Shown piece after piece: positions 46,706 through 54,429 of a DNA stretch of 64,000 nucleotides. The position numbers and the translations under genes are program-made. Below the pieces are notes generated by a model that saw only the letters and a list, made by a program, of their open reading frames with translations, was not told where the DNA came from and ran no database searches. Each line of letters starts with the position of its first letter. The first letter of the stretch is position 1. Where the stretch lies: contig CANLKV010000002.1 of assembly GCA_947491755.1 (NCBI GenBank), positions 1-64,000 on the forward strand, in the 5' to 3' direction. This stretch comes from an uncultured Nonlabens sp. (GTDB lineage: Bacteria; Bacteroidota; Bacteroidia; Flavobacteriales; Flavobacteriaceae).

Positions 46706-46912
46706 TCAGTTCCAATCGTGATCTTCTAGTTCAAATATATCGTGTGCAGTAGTCTCAAACACAGCAGAAAGTTTTAAGGCAAGCACAGTAGAGGGAATGT
46801 ACTTCCCTTTTTCTAAGGCATTAATAGTTTGCCGGCTCACATTAATCTTATCTGCCAGGTCTTGTTGTGTAAATGAATACTTTGCGCGCCACACTTTTAA
46901 ATTATTCTTCAT
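46706..46912 (-). CDS. XRE-family HTH regulator
   Basis: A 68-residue Cro/C1-type DNA-binding protein filled by one helix-turn-helix: FTQQDLADKINVSRQTINALEKGKY (about 13-37), close to the YozG group. It overlaps the upstream membrane-protein gene by 11 bp, so the two form a coupled pair. Such regulators commonly repress their own operon; the phased inverted repeats at 47395-47431, before the membrane-protein gene, are the likely sites. Confidence 0.9.
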   Translation of the reverse strand: MKNNLKVWRAKYSFTQQDLADKINVSRQTINALEKGKYIPSTVLALKLSAVFETTAHDIFELEDHDWN

Positions 46913-47372
46913 AGAGTGATTTTTTTAATTGGTATTTATACCACTCATAGCGCACGATTAAAACAATAAGCAAAGTCAATACATTAAACTGAAGCACCCA
47001 TAAGAAATCAAATCCATAAATTGTGATCGTGGCGAGCATATACAGTGCATAGTTTACATAGACAGCCCAGATTACTGATGATTTACGTATCTCGCTAATA
47101 TATTCATCCTCTTTTTTCTCTTTGGAAAAGGCGATCAATAAACCACCTATAATTGTTGTCAGGGTCAATACCTCGTCGGCTAGATTATTAGTAACCCAGT
47201 AGCTGGGGTTTTCTTGGTTAAGAAAATCATCTGGAATAATGCTAAAAACAGTGAACTCCATAAAATCAGGCGAGTCAGTCATGATCACCAGGCAAAGCAA
47301 TATAAAACTAGGCACGGCTAGCAGCCATCCTATACGTTTTGCATAATTAGGGAACAGATAATTGGTATTCAT
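46902..47372 (-). CDS. four-TM membrane protein paired with XRE regulator
   Basis: A 156-residue integral membrane protein with about four hydrophobic helices (about 14-32, 66-82, 102-122, 124-142). I do not recognise a named family with confidence, but membrane protein plus small XRE regulator operons are widespread. The function may be to sense or modulate something at the membrane; this is inference. Confidence 0.75.
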   Translation of the reverse strand: MNTNYLFPNYAKRIGWLLAVPSFILLCLVIMTDSPDFMEFTVFSIIPDDFLNQENPSYWVTNNLADEVLTLTTIIGGLLIAFSKEKKEDEYISEIRKSSVIWAVYVNYALYMLATITIYGFDFLWVLQFNVLTLLIVLIVRYEWYKYQLKKSLYEE

Positions 47373-47394
47373 AGGCTATTAGATTTATCAAAAA

Positions 47395-47431
47395 GTAAAA
47401 CAAACTTTACACAAAGTAAAACAAAATTTAC
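47395..47431 (-). promoter_or_regulatory. two phased operator dyads of the membrane protein-XRE operon
   Basis: Two inverted repeats, GTAAA-acaaac-TTTAC (47395-47410) and GTAAA-acaaaa-TTTAC (47416-47431), repeated at exactly 21 bp, two helical turns. They lie 23-59 bp upstream of the membrane-protein start at 47372, the expected place for autoregulation by the XRE protein. Confidence 0.6.
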
Positions 47432-47454
47432 ATTATTTAACATAACGACTGTTT

Positions 47455-47488
47455 TAGTTAATTAACTATCGTAATAGTTGTGTAACTA
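47455..47488 (+). promoter_or_regulatory. two operator dyads upstream of blaI
   Basis: TAGTTAATTAACTA (47455-47468, perfect) and TAGTTGTGTAACTA (47475-47488, five-base arms), starts 20 bp apart. The second covers the TTG of the blaI promoter. These are probable BlaI binding sites; the canonical Firmicute BlaI site differs (TACA/TGTA arms). Confidence 0.55.
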
Positions 47489-47508
47489 AAAAAATAGTTA
47501 TAGGTTTA
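47478..47508 (+). promoter_or_regulatory. promoter of blaI-M56 operon
   Basis: TTG (47478-47480), 20-bp spacer, TAGGTTTA (47501-47508, last base off consensus). Transcription would start near 47514, just before the structured leader. Confidence 0.5.
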
Positions 47509-47517
47509 TCTTGCGTT

Positions 47518-47583
47518 AAGGATAGAGGCGTGCTACCGTGTAGCGCCGATAGCCTGACCACGGCCTAGGGCAGTGGTAACGCC
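47518..47583 (+). ncRNA. structured RNA element in the blaI leader
   Basis: A GC-rich 66-nt segment in an AT-rich gap. Three foldings are visible: local hairpin GGCG/CGCC plus CTAC/GTAG (47527-47547); hairpin ACCAC/GTGGT (47557-47577); and a long-range 9-bp pairing GGCGT/ACGCC with TACC/GGTA (47527-47537 with 47575-47583) that excludes the first. The GGATAGAGGC...GCCGATAGCCTGACC pattern recalls a multi-copy flavobacterial intergenic RNA, perhaps Flavo-1; not verified. It could be a cis-leader or a separate RNA. Confidence 0.5.
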
Positions 47584-47598
47584 ATAAAAAATTACATC

Positions 47599-47955
47599 AT
47601 GGAAAAACTTACCCAAAAGGAAGAAGAGGTTATGCAGGTGCTGTGGCAGCTACAAAAGGCATTTGTCAAAGAGATCGTACCACAATTGGAAGGCTCTAAT
47701 CATTACAATACCATATCTACCGTGGTACGTAAGCTGGAAGAAAAAGGATATGTTGCCTATGAGGCCTATGGTAAGACACACCAGTATTATCCCATCATTG
47801 ACCGTGATAGCTATCGCAATACGTTTGTTAATAATGCCATTACCAGTTATTTCAATAATTCCTATAAGAATATGGTTTCTTTTTTTGCCAAGGAAGAAAA
47901 GATCAGTGCGACCGATCTACGCGAGATTCTGGAAATGATTGAATCAAAAAAGTAA
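47599..47955 (+). CDS. BlaI/MecI-family repressor
   Basis: A 118-residue winged-helix repressor: KEEEVMQVLWQLQKAFVKEI (about 6-25), then the recognition helix region HYNTISTVVRKLEEKGYV (about 35-52). The C-terminal half is the dimerisation/cleavage region. It pairs with the M56 protein gene 6 bp downstream, as BlaI pairs with BlaR1. In Bacteroidota the signal is generally unknown and need not be a beta-lactam. Dyads upstream suggest autorepression. Confidence 0.92.
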   Translation: MEKLTQKEEEVMQVLWQLQKAFVKEIVPQLEGSNHYNTISTVVRKLEEKGYVAYEAYGKTHQYYPIIDRDSYRNTFVNNAITSYFNNSYKNMVSFFAKEEKISATDLREILEMIESKK

Positions 47956-47961
47956 GAAAAC

Positions 47962-50529
47962 ATGGAATATTTTTTCACTTATCTGCTCAAAAGTGCTGGT
48001 GTCCTCGCCATTTTTGTGATTAGCTATTGGGTTTTATTGCGCAGACTTACTTTTTTTAGAGCTAATCGGTTTTTCTTATTGTTTGGTATGCTAGCTAGCC
48101 TTATTCTGCCCTTTATTGAGATTACTCAAGTTGTTTATGTAGAAGAACCTCCTGTGGCATTAACAGCAGATCAATTGATCACAATGATGGCTCTGCAGGA
48201 TCAATCATCGGTGCCGTCGGTATTTGACTTCACCCAGTTTATTTTCATGCTTTATCTGGCCGTCAGTCTATTTTTCTTGGGTAAAATGGTAGTTGAGTTA
48301 TTGTCCTTAAAAAGGTTGATAGCTACAGGGAGTCATTTTGTAGAGCATGGGTTTACTAGGGTATCGCTTACGCGGAAAGTGACACCCTTCAGCTTCTTTC
48401 ATTATATATGTTTTACAGAGGGTGCAGAGCAACGGGCAGATTATGATCTCATACTTAAACATGAACAAGTACATGCTAGAGAATGGCACAGCCTGGATCT
48501 ATTATTTTCTCACATGTACCGTGCTGTATTCTGGATAAATCCACTGGCCTGGCTGCTCAAACGTCAGATAGGAGAGAACCTAGAGTTTATAGCCGATGCC
48601 AGCGCAAAAATTGAAAACGCAACAGGGATAAGCTATGAGCGCGCGTTGCTTTCTAGTGCGGCCAGCCACATGCAGCCTGCGCTGACCAATAATTTTTTTA
48701 CTCCATTCATTAAAAAACGCATACACATGTTACAACAAACAACTTCTAACAAATGGAACGCCTACAAGTATGCGTTGATTTTGCCCATGATTGTACTGTT
48801 TTTATACAGTTTTAATACCGTCACCAAAACGGAATATATTACCTCCAACACACCGCTGCCTTTTGCTTCAGAATTATCAGAGTCTCCTGTTATCCTGAAG
48901 ATAGACCATCAAACGGAGCAAAGCGATTTGAACGCCATGGCTGAGCTAGCTAGCGATTATGCCAATTACTCTATAGCTTTTAAGAAAGTGATCAATAAGG
49001 AAGGAGATACTTTTCTGGAGGTCTTGACTAGCTTTAATGAAGAGCCATTTCATAAAAATTTAAGTGTGCTATGGGAAGATGAAAGCGTTTTTTCTGTAGA
49101 AATTTATAAGGATAACGGAGTGGTGCGTACTGATGGCGAGAGCACTTATTTTAAGGTGGCCGACAAGAATACGGTTTTACATCAACCTTCTACTGTGATG
49201 CGACAGCCAGTTGATACAGTTAAAAAAGGAAGCATTTACATCAAGTTTCCACCCAGTACGACGAGGAAAAGTATTGAGGAATCTGCAGCTAACTTAAAAG
49301 AAGAATACAATGTTGATTTGAGAATTAAACGCTTGAAATACAAGGGCGATCGCATTGTAAGGTTATCGCTAGATCTGGATGATAATCAAGGATCTCAAGT
49401 TTCTTATGCAGTAAGTAACAACAAAGGAATTAAAACGGTTTGTATCAACGGCACCTTTAATGAGAATTTTTCTCAGTGGGAGATTATGACATGTGATGCC
49501 TCCTCAGATCCTACCTCGATTACTTTTACAGAGCCTTTAAAATTCAGGATTGACTCCTTATCCCTCAAGATTGACTCAATGACGGTAAAGGTTTTGAAAA
49601 ATAAAACTGATCGGTGGGCAAGGGAAACGTATGATAGCCTGTATATAGACAAAATAAGTGAACGTGGAGCTTATAAAGGCGATTACGATTATGTAGCTAT
49701 AAGAAAAATGCATGATTCTGCAAGGAGGAGATATGAGAGTAGGTACTTAAAATTTGATACTTTAAGAACCGGTTTCATAAAAAATCGTGACGCCATGAGA
49801 GGCTACCTTGATAGTCTTAGGCTAATAAAGGGGAGAGGATATATTACTGTGGATAGTATAATCTCTAAAAAGGATCAAGACATATGGGCCTATCAATCAA
49901 AATCAGAAAGCGACTCATTTATTTTTTATGATGGTGCCCAGCCGCTATTTATTATTGACGGTAAGGAAGTGGGGCAAGAAGAGTTAAATACGCTAAATCC
50001 CAATGAAATAGCATCTATAAATGTGTTGAAAGACAAAGCGGCTACTAGAATTTATGGTGACAAAGGAAATCGTGGGGTTATTGTCGTTACAACTAAACGG
50101 CCAGACAATACTGCATCATCTAGAACTATAAGTTTTGATTCTAAGGGTAAAGAATCACCCCTATATTATGTAAATGGTAAAAAGGTGGAACAATCGGCTT
50201 TTGAAAAAATCAAAACTGAAGAGGCGATAAATAAGTATGGAAAAGAGGCAAAAAATGGAGTCCTCGCGATCCAGCTGAAAACGCTGCAAGAAATGAATAA
50301 AAATATCTTGAGTAGTAATCGTGCTGCCCCATATATCATAATAGATGGTAAGGTAGCACAGCAGGAACAAATGGATGCTATAGGCGCAGACTCAATTGAA
50401 TCTGTTACCGTGTTAAAAGGAGATAAAGCCACTGCCTTATATGGCGAAGATGCAAAAGATGGTGCTATTATCATTGTTACCAAGCAAATGAAGAAAGAAA
50501 TAAAAGGGAAGATTAATAATGGCAATTAA
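47962..50529 (+). CDS. M56 (BlaR1-like) membrane metalloprotease with plug repeats
   Basis: An 855-residue BlaR1-type protein. Transmembrane helices at about 9-27, 37-53, 92-110 and 268-285 frame the M56 protease with HEQVH at about 168-172. The periplasmic part has two modules of a flavobacterial domain (about 310-400, weak, and 424-515, clear, with GSIYIKF and LKEEYNVDLRIKRLKYKGDR), shared with the secreted 44135 and 45958 proteins. At the C-terminus are three TonB-plug-like repeats (about 655-715, 732-775 and 788-848; VNVLKDKAATRIYGDKG and VTVLKGDKATALYGEDA types), the middle one shortened. It replaces the penicillin-binding sensor of BlaR1, so another ligand or an outer-membrane partner is likely. 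Confidence 0.88.
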   Translation: MEYFFTYLLKSAGVLAIFVISYWVLLRRLTFFRANRFFLLFGMLASLILPFIEITQVVYVEEPPVALTADQLITMMALQDQSSVPSVFDFTQFIFMLYLAVSLFFLGKMVVELLSLKRLIATGSHFVEHGFTRVSLTRKVTPFSFFHYICFTEGAEQRADYDLILKHEQVHAREWHSLDLLFSHMYRAVFWINPLAWLLKRQIGENLEFIADASAKIENATGISYERALLSSAASHMQPALTNNFFTPFIKKRIHMLQQTTSNKWNAYKYALILPMIVLFLYSFNTVTKTEYITSNTPLPFASELSESPVILKIDHQTEQSDLNAMAELASDYANYSIAFKKVINKEGDTFLEVLTSFNEEPFHKNLSVLWEDESVFSVEIYKDNGVVRTDGESTYFKVADKNTVLHQPSTVMRQPVDTVKKGSIYIKFPPSTTRKSIEESAANLKEEYNVDLRIKRLKYKGDRIVRLSLDLDDNQGSQVSYAVSNNKGIKTVCINGTFNENFSQWEIMTCDASSDPTSITFTEPLKFRIDSLSLKIDSMTVKVLKNKTDRWARETYDSLYIDKISERGAYKGDYDYVAIRKMHDSARRRYESRYLKFDTLRTGFIKNRDAMRGYLDSLRLIKGRGYITVDSIISKKDQDIWAYQSKSESDSFIFYDGAQPLFIIDGKEVGQEELNTLNPNEIASINVLKDKAATRIYGDKGNRGVIVVTTKRPDNTASSRTISFDSKGKESPLYYVNGKKVEQSAFEKIKTEEAINKYGKEAKNGVLAIQLKTLQEMNKNILSSNRAAPYIIIDGKVAQQEQMDAIGADSIESVTVLKGDKATALYGEDAKDGAIIIVTKQMKKEIKGKINNGN

Positions 50530-50578
50530 TAATCAATATTGAGACACTCATATTAGAAATAGCTCAATCAGATTTTAC

Positions 50579-50622
50579 AGAGGATATTGCAATTGATTGT
50601 GGCAATATCCTCTTTTGTTTTT
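50579..50622 (+). terminator. intrinsic terminator of the blaI-M56 operon
   Basis: A 12-bp perfect stem (50579-50590 with 50602-50613), 11-base loop, and a T-rich tail, about 50 bp after the M56 stop. Confidence 0.85.
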
Positions 50623-50662
50623 GTTAGTACTTTGTGGTGTCATAATTTGTATTTTTAAGTGC

Positions 50663-50818
50663 ATGAAAAAAAACATTTTTAAAACGTTAGCAGCGATTAA
50701 TAAAAAAGTTCTTCCTATATACAGCAAGGATCACAATTTTGACCTTTCTAAAGCTTCCAAAATTCAAATGGCATTAATCGGCTATAAAACCTGGGTAACA
50801 AAAAATGCTCTGGATTAA
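50663..50818 (+). CDS. short conserved flavobacterial protein
   Basis: A 51-residue basic protein (MKKNIFKTLAAINKK start, YKTWVTKNALD end). Members of this Flavobacteriia family are, as I recall, often labelled SsrA-binding protein in databases, but it has none of the SmpB fold and is far too short. The frame opens earlier (50597), but that start would lie close to the terminator; ATG 50663 gives the family length. Its stop overlaps the start of the next gene (TAATG), implying coupled translation. Confidence 0.75.
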   Translation: MKKNIFKTLAAINKKVLPIYSKDHNFDLSKASKIQMALIGYKTWVTKNALD

Positions 50819-51654
50819 TGGCTATCTCAATCATTGATCAGTGTGGTAGAACTGTTACGGTGCACCAGTCACCACAACGTATTGTATCGTTAGTCCCATC
50901 TTTAACAGAGTTGTTATACGATCTAGAGCTAGAGTCCAGGATTGTGGGTATAACTCGTTATTGTGTTTATCCACAGCGGGCTATAAATGATAAAACAGTT
51001 GTAGGCGGTACTAAAAAGATTATTGCAAAACGTTTAAAAGATCTACAACCAGATTTAATCATTTGCAATAAAGAAGAAAATACAAAAGAGATGGTTACCC
51101 AGTGCGAAGGTATTGCGCCCACTTACGTTTCAAATATTGCTGTACTAGATGAGGTAACGCAAATGATAAAAGATATAGGCACGCTCACCACTACACAACA
51201 AAATGCCAGTCAAATTAATGCAGATATAGCGACCGCATTTGCAAGATTATCGGAGTATCCTGTCTCAAAAACAGCCTTGTATTTAATTTGGAAAAATCCA
51301 TACATGACAGTAGGTAATGATACTTTTATTCATGATATGGTAGAGCGTATAGGCGTAAAAAATGTGGCAGAAAACCATCAGCGCTATCCACAAATTACAA
51401 TAGAAGAAATTATAGCACTGCAGCCTGATGTTATCTTATTCTCGTCAGAGCCCTATGCCTTTAACACCATGGATGTAGATGAGATGAAATCTGCTTTTAT
51501 CAAAGCAAATTTACCCTTACCCCAATGTCATATAGTAGACGGCGAATTGTTCTCCTGGTACGGCAGTAGATTGCTTAAAACGCCTGATTATCTAACAGAG
51601 TTGAGACAGAAAATCGATGAAAAACCGATCAAATTAAATCGTCAAAAACAGTAA
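50818..51654 (+). CDS. BtuF/FepB-type metal-chelate binding protein, no signal peptide
   Basis: A 278-residue class III (helical-backbone) substrate-binding protein fold, as used for cobalamin or iron-chelate uptake: IVSLVPSLTELLYDL (about 22-36), the two lobes, and EEIIALQPDVILFSSEPYAF (about 196-215). Unlike periplasmic relatives, the protein starts directly at the domain (MAISIIDQCGRTVTV) with no signal peptide or lipobox, so it may be cytoplasmic. The start is fixed by the TAATG overlap. No transporter genes are adjacent. Confidence 0.82.
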   Translation: MAISIIDQCGRTVTVHQSPQRIVSLVPSLTELLYDLELESRIVGITRYCVYPQRAINDKTVVGGTKKIIAKRLKDLQPDLIICNKEENTKEMVTQCEGIAPTYVSNIAVLDEVTQMIKDIGTLTTTQQNASQINADIATAFARLSEYPVSKTALYLIWKNPYMTVGNDTFIHDMVERIGVKNVAENHQRYPQITIEEIIALQPDVILFSSEPYAFNTMDVDEMKSAFIKANLPLPQCHIVDGELFSWYGSRLLKTPDYLTELRQKIDEKPIKLNRQKQ

Positions 51655-51698
51655 CAATAGTTTTTTAAATACGACAAATTAATAAACAATTATTATAC

Positions 51699-52325
51699 AT
51701 GAGCAATTCAAAACTAGCAGCATTAGGAACAGGCGCTATCATAGGTATAGGCGCAGTTATCCTAATTATTATCATGATTATTTCTGGAATTTCTTGGAAT
51801 AATACCACTGTGACAAAACAGGAGGCAGTGCAATCTCAATGGGCAAATGTAGAGAGCAGTTACCAGCGTCGATCAGATCTTATACCTAATGTGGTAGCAA
51901 CGGCAAAGCAATACGCCCAGTTTGAACAAGAGACTCTTACCAGTGTGATTGAGGCACGTTCTAAGGCTACTAGTATTAACGTGGATGCGAGTAATATCAC
52001 GGCAGAGCAAATACAACAATTCAGCCAGGCACAAGGAGCGGTATCTAGTGGTCTAGGTCGATTACTGGCAACCTACGAGAATTATCCAGACCTCAAAGCA
52101 AATGAAAATTTTAAAGAATTGATCAATGAGCTAGAACGCACAGAAAATCGCATCAATGTAGAACGCAACCGTTATAATGGTATCGTGCAAGAGTACAATT
52201 TGCAGATCAAGAAATTTCCAGGATCGCTTTATGCATCTATACTAGGCTTTGATGAATCACCCTATTTCCAGGCAGATGAGGGTGCTCAAAATGCGCCACA
52301 AGTAGATAATTTATTCAATAATTAA
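51699..52325 (+). CDS. LemA family protein
   Basis: A 208-residue membrane-anchored helical protein: one N-terminal transmembrane helix (about 13-30), then the LemA coiled-coil core with WANVESSYQRRSDLIPNVVATAKQYA. Role unknown; LemA genes commonly stand beside TPM-domain genes, as here. Three genes follow each other with 2-bp gaps, forming one operon. Confidence 0.9.
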   Translation: MSNSKLAALGTGAIIGIGAVILIIIMIISGISWNNTTVTKQEAVQSQWANVESSYQRRSDLIPNVVATAKQYAQFEQETLTSVIEARSKATSINVDASNITAEQIQQFSQAQGAVSSGLGRLLATYENYPDLKANENFKELINELERTENRINVERNRYNGIVQEYNLQIKKFPGSLYASILGFDESPYFQADEGAQNAPQVDNLFNN

Positions 52326-52327
52326 AT

Positions 52328-52768
52328 ATGGAAAGTCAGGTAGAGTCTTTTTTTACCGCGATTGAAGAACAAGAGATTATAGATTGTATACGTGCTGCAG
52401 AGCGCCGCACTAGTGGCGAGATACGGGTGCATTTGGAACGCCGTTGCCATACAGATGTATATGCTCGTGCGCAAGAGTTATTTCACGCGCTCAAGATGGA
52501 CAATACCAAACAAGAAAATGGAATTCTTTTCTATCTAGCTATTGAGGATCGGCAGTTTGCAGTGCTTGGGGATCGCGGGATCGATGCTGTGGTGCCGGTT
52601 GATTTCTGGAACTCCATTAAAGATAAAATGCAAGCACGCTTTCGCGAAAGCGAATTTAAAAATGGTCTCATTGCAGGAATACAGGCAGTAGGCGAGAAGC
52701 TTGCCGTTTTTTTTCCATGGGATGAGGATGACACAAATGAACTACCAGACCAGATAACCACAAGTTAA
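52328..52768 (+). CDS. TPM-domain protein (cytoplasmic)
   Basis: A 146-residue TPM (YgcG/Psb32-type) domain with AAERRTSGEIRVHLERR, NGILFYLAIEDRQFAVLGDRGID and KDKMQARFRESEFKNGLI. It has no signal peptide or transmembrane helix. Residues about 104-109 (ARFRES) come from a repeat palindrome lying in the loop before the last helix. It is the middle gene of the LemA-TPM-TPM operon. Confidence 0.87.
   Translation: MESQVESFFTAIEEQEIIDCIRAAERRTSGEIRVHLERRCHTDVYARAQELFHALKMDNTKQENGILFYLAIEDRQFAVLGDRGIDAVVPVDFWNSIKDKMQARFRESEFKNGLIAGIQAVGEKLAVFFPWDEDDTNELPDQITTS
52637..52652. repeat. palindromic repeat copy 11 (in TPM gene)
   Basis: Perfect palindrome in frame as A-R-F-R-E-S-E. Confidence 0.95.
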
Positions 52769-52770
52769 GC

Positions 52771-53568
52771 ATGATAAGAATTGCTGTTTTTTTACTTACT
52801 CTATTATGCTTAACTCCAGGTTGGGCACAGTTTGAAATACCGCAGAAACCGAGCGCTGGTCTTGCACAAACATCGGTTTATGATTACATCGATCTTTTAA
52901 AACCTACTCAAAAACAAGCCTTAGAAAATAAGCTATTGCGTTATGCAGATAGTACCAGCACGCAAATTGTAGTAGCGGTTATAGAGTCTACAAATGGCGA
53001 GGATTTATCACTCATTACGGCACAATGGGGCCAGCAATGGGGTATAGGTCAGGAAAAAGAGGACAATGGTATACTTATCGTGCTGGCATACGAGGATCGA
53101 AAAATTGATATAGGTACTGGATATGGTATAGAGTACCGACTTACCGATCTGATGGCCGAGCGCATTATCAACCGTATCGTCATACCTCAATTTAAAGCAG
53201 GTAATTATTATGAAGGGCTTGATCAAGCCGCCGATGCCATCTTTGCAGTATTGAATGGTGAGTTTACTGAAACGCGCACTTTTTCTAAAAATGAAGGTGT
53301 CCCCATACAGGCCTTGTTATTTCTGGGTTTCATCGTTTTAATGATAGTTTTGAGTGTTATCAAAAACAAAGGCGGTGGTAAAAATGGTGGCAAACGCTCT
53401 GCAAGCCCATCACTATTAGACATTTTGGTATTGAGTAGTTTGGGTCGTGGCGGTTTCGGAGGTGGCGGCAGTTTTGGCGGCGGCTCTGGTGGTGGTTTTA
53501 GTGGCGGCTTTGGTGGTGGTTTTGGCGGCGGTGGTTTTGGCGGCGGTGGTGCCAGTGGCAGTTGGTAA
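52771..53568 (+). CDS. TPM-domain membrane protein with Gly-rich tail
   Basis: A 265-residue YgcG-like protein: signal peptide (about 1-19), periplasmic TPM domain (about 35-155, with NGILIVLAYEDRKIDIGTGYG), one transmembrane helix (about 172-189) and a tail of Gly, Ser and Phe repeats (about 220-265) ending GGGASGSW, typical of this group. Last gene of the LemA operon; the family's function is unknown. Confidence 0.9.
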   Translation: MIRIAVFLLTLLCLTPGWAQFEIPQKPSAGLAQTSVYDYIDLLKPTQKQALENKLLRYADSTSTQIVVAVIESTNGEDLSLITAQWGQQWGIGQEKEDNGILIVLAYEDRKIDIGTGYGIEYRLTDLMAERIINRIVIPQFKAGNYYEGLDQAADAIFAVLNGEFTETRTFSKNEGVPIQALLFLGFIVLMIVLSVIKNKGGGKNGGKRSASPSLLDILVLSSLGRGGFGGGGSFGGGSGGGFSGGFGGGFGGGGFGGGGASGSW

Positions 53569-53636
53569 TTTCTGTACCGCCTGTATAAATAGCTGTTTTA
53601 ATATTGCTTTTGAATTGTTACGGATCGGTTTTTTAA

Positions 53637-54242
53637 TTAATGCATGCGGTCGCCACGTACTTCCATTGTCTTAAGGAGTCCCGCTTCATACTCCAGCCAG
53701 TAATCCCATCGATTCATAACACGTTCCTCTGGAAAATAAGTTTTTGCAAGATCAAGAAAGAGCCTGTAGTGACTTGCTTCTGCAACCATAAATTGGTGGT
53801 AGAATTTTTTTAGATTTTCCTCTTCCAGCTTTTCCGACAGCATTTTAAAGCGCTCGCAACTGCGTGCCTCTATGAGTGCACATATTAGAAGTTGATCAAG
53901 AAATAAAAAGTCACGGCTTTCTCCCTTAGGTTTACCTTTCATCAATCCCTTGATGTAATGGTCGGGTCGCTGCAGTCCTAGGGTTAATCCTCTTTTTTTC
54001 AATTCGGCCAGTACCATTCTAAAATGCCCCCATTCCTCAGTCACAACGGGTGCAAGAGCATCCACAAGCGCGGGCTTATCACTATGCATTTGCACCATAG
54101 AAATCATAGTGCTCGCTGCTTTTTGCTCACAATAGGCGTGATCTGTCAGAATATCTTGCAGGCTCATAGCAGCAAGATCTACCCATCTAGGGTCGGTCGG
54201 TAAATTAAGTCCAAGAGTTGTTTTGGAAACTGCTTTTTTCAT
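53637..54242 (-). CDS. miaE: tRNA hydroxylase MiaE-like
   Basis: A 201-residue non-haem diiron protein of the ferritin-like fold, resembling MiaE, which hydroxylates ms2i6A at tRNA position 37. Paired diiron ligands are visible in DHAYCEQKAAS, VVTEEWGHFRMV, IEARSCERFK and VAEASHYRLFL. A TTG-N20-GATCTTTG promoter-like sequence abuts its ATG, so the leader would be very short or absent. Confidence 0.88.
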   Translation of the reverse strand: MKKAVSKTTLGLNLPTDPRWVDLAAMSLQDILTDHAYCEQKAASTMISMVQMHSDKPALVDALAPVVTEEWGHFRMVLAELKKRGLTLGLQRPDHYIKGLMKGKPKGESRDFLFLDQLLICALIEARSCERFKMLSEKLEEENLKKFYHQFMVAEASHYRLFLDLAKTYFPEERVMNRWDYWLEYEAGLLKTMEVRGDRMH

Positions 54243-54381
54243 GTAGCAAAGATCGGGTCTAGAATTTTAAAATTCAACTCTATCATGTTTAATGGGCAAG
54301 GTGATCAAGCTATTAAAATAAGTTGAGGTAATTATAAGGGTCTGATAAATCTTACGCTTGTTCTTATTTGTGATCCTTAAA

Positions 54382-54410
54382 ATAAAAAAGGCCGCAATTT
54401 GCGGCCCTTT
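54382..54410 (-). terminator. intrinsic terminator of the YceI gene
   Basis: A GC-rich stem (54390-54396 with 54400-54406) with a 3-base loop and an A run to its left, read as T on the minus strand, about 20 bp past the stop. Confidence 0.8.
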
Positions 54411-54429
54411 CCATCAATTAAGAATCTGT

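Noticed and set aside
47518..47583. Fluoride, SAM-II or preQ1 riboswitch
   Set aside because: The sequence lacks the conserved blocks of these classes, and the downstream repressor gene fits none of their usual targets.
48363..48379. CGCTTACGCGGAAAGTG, a near match to the repeat in the M56 gene
   Set aside because: The peptide it encodes belongs to the conserved M56 segment before SFFHY, and the match needs an inserted base, so chance is more likely.
50663..50818. SmpB (SsrA-binding protein)
   Set aside because: At 51 residues it has none of the SmpB OB fold; the label seems to be a database carry-over.
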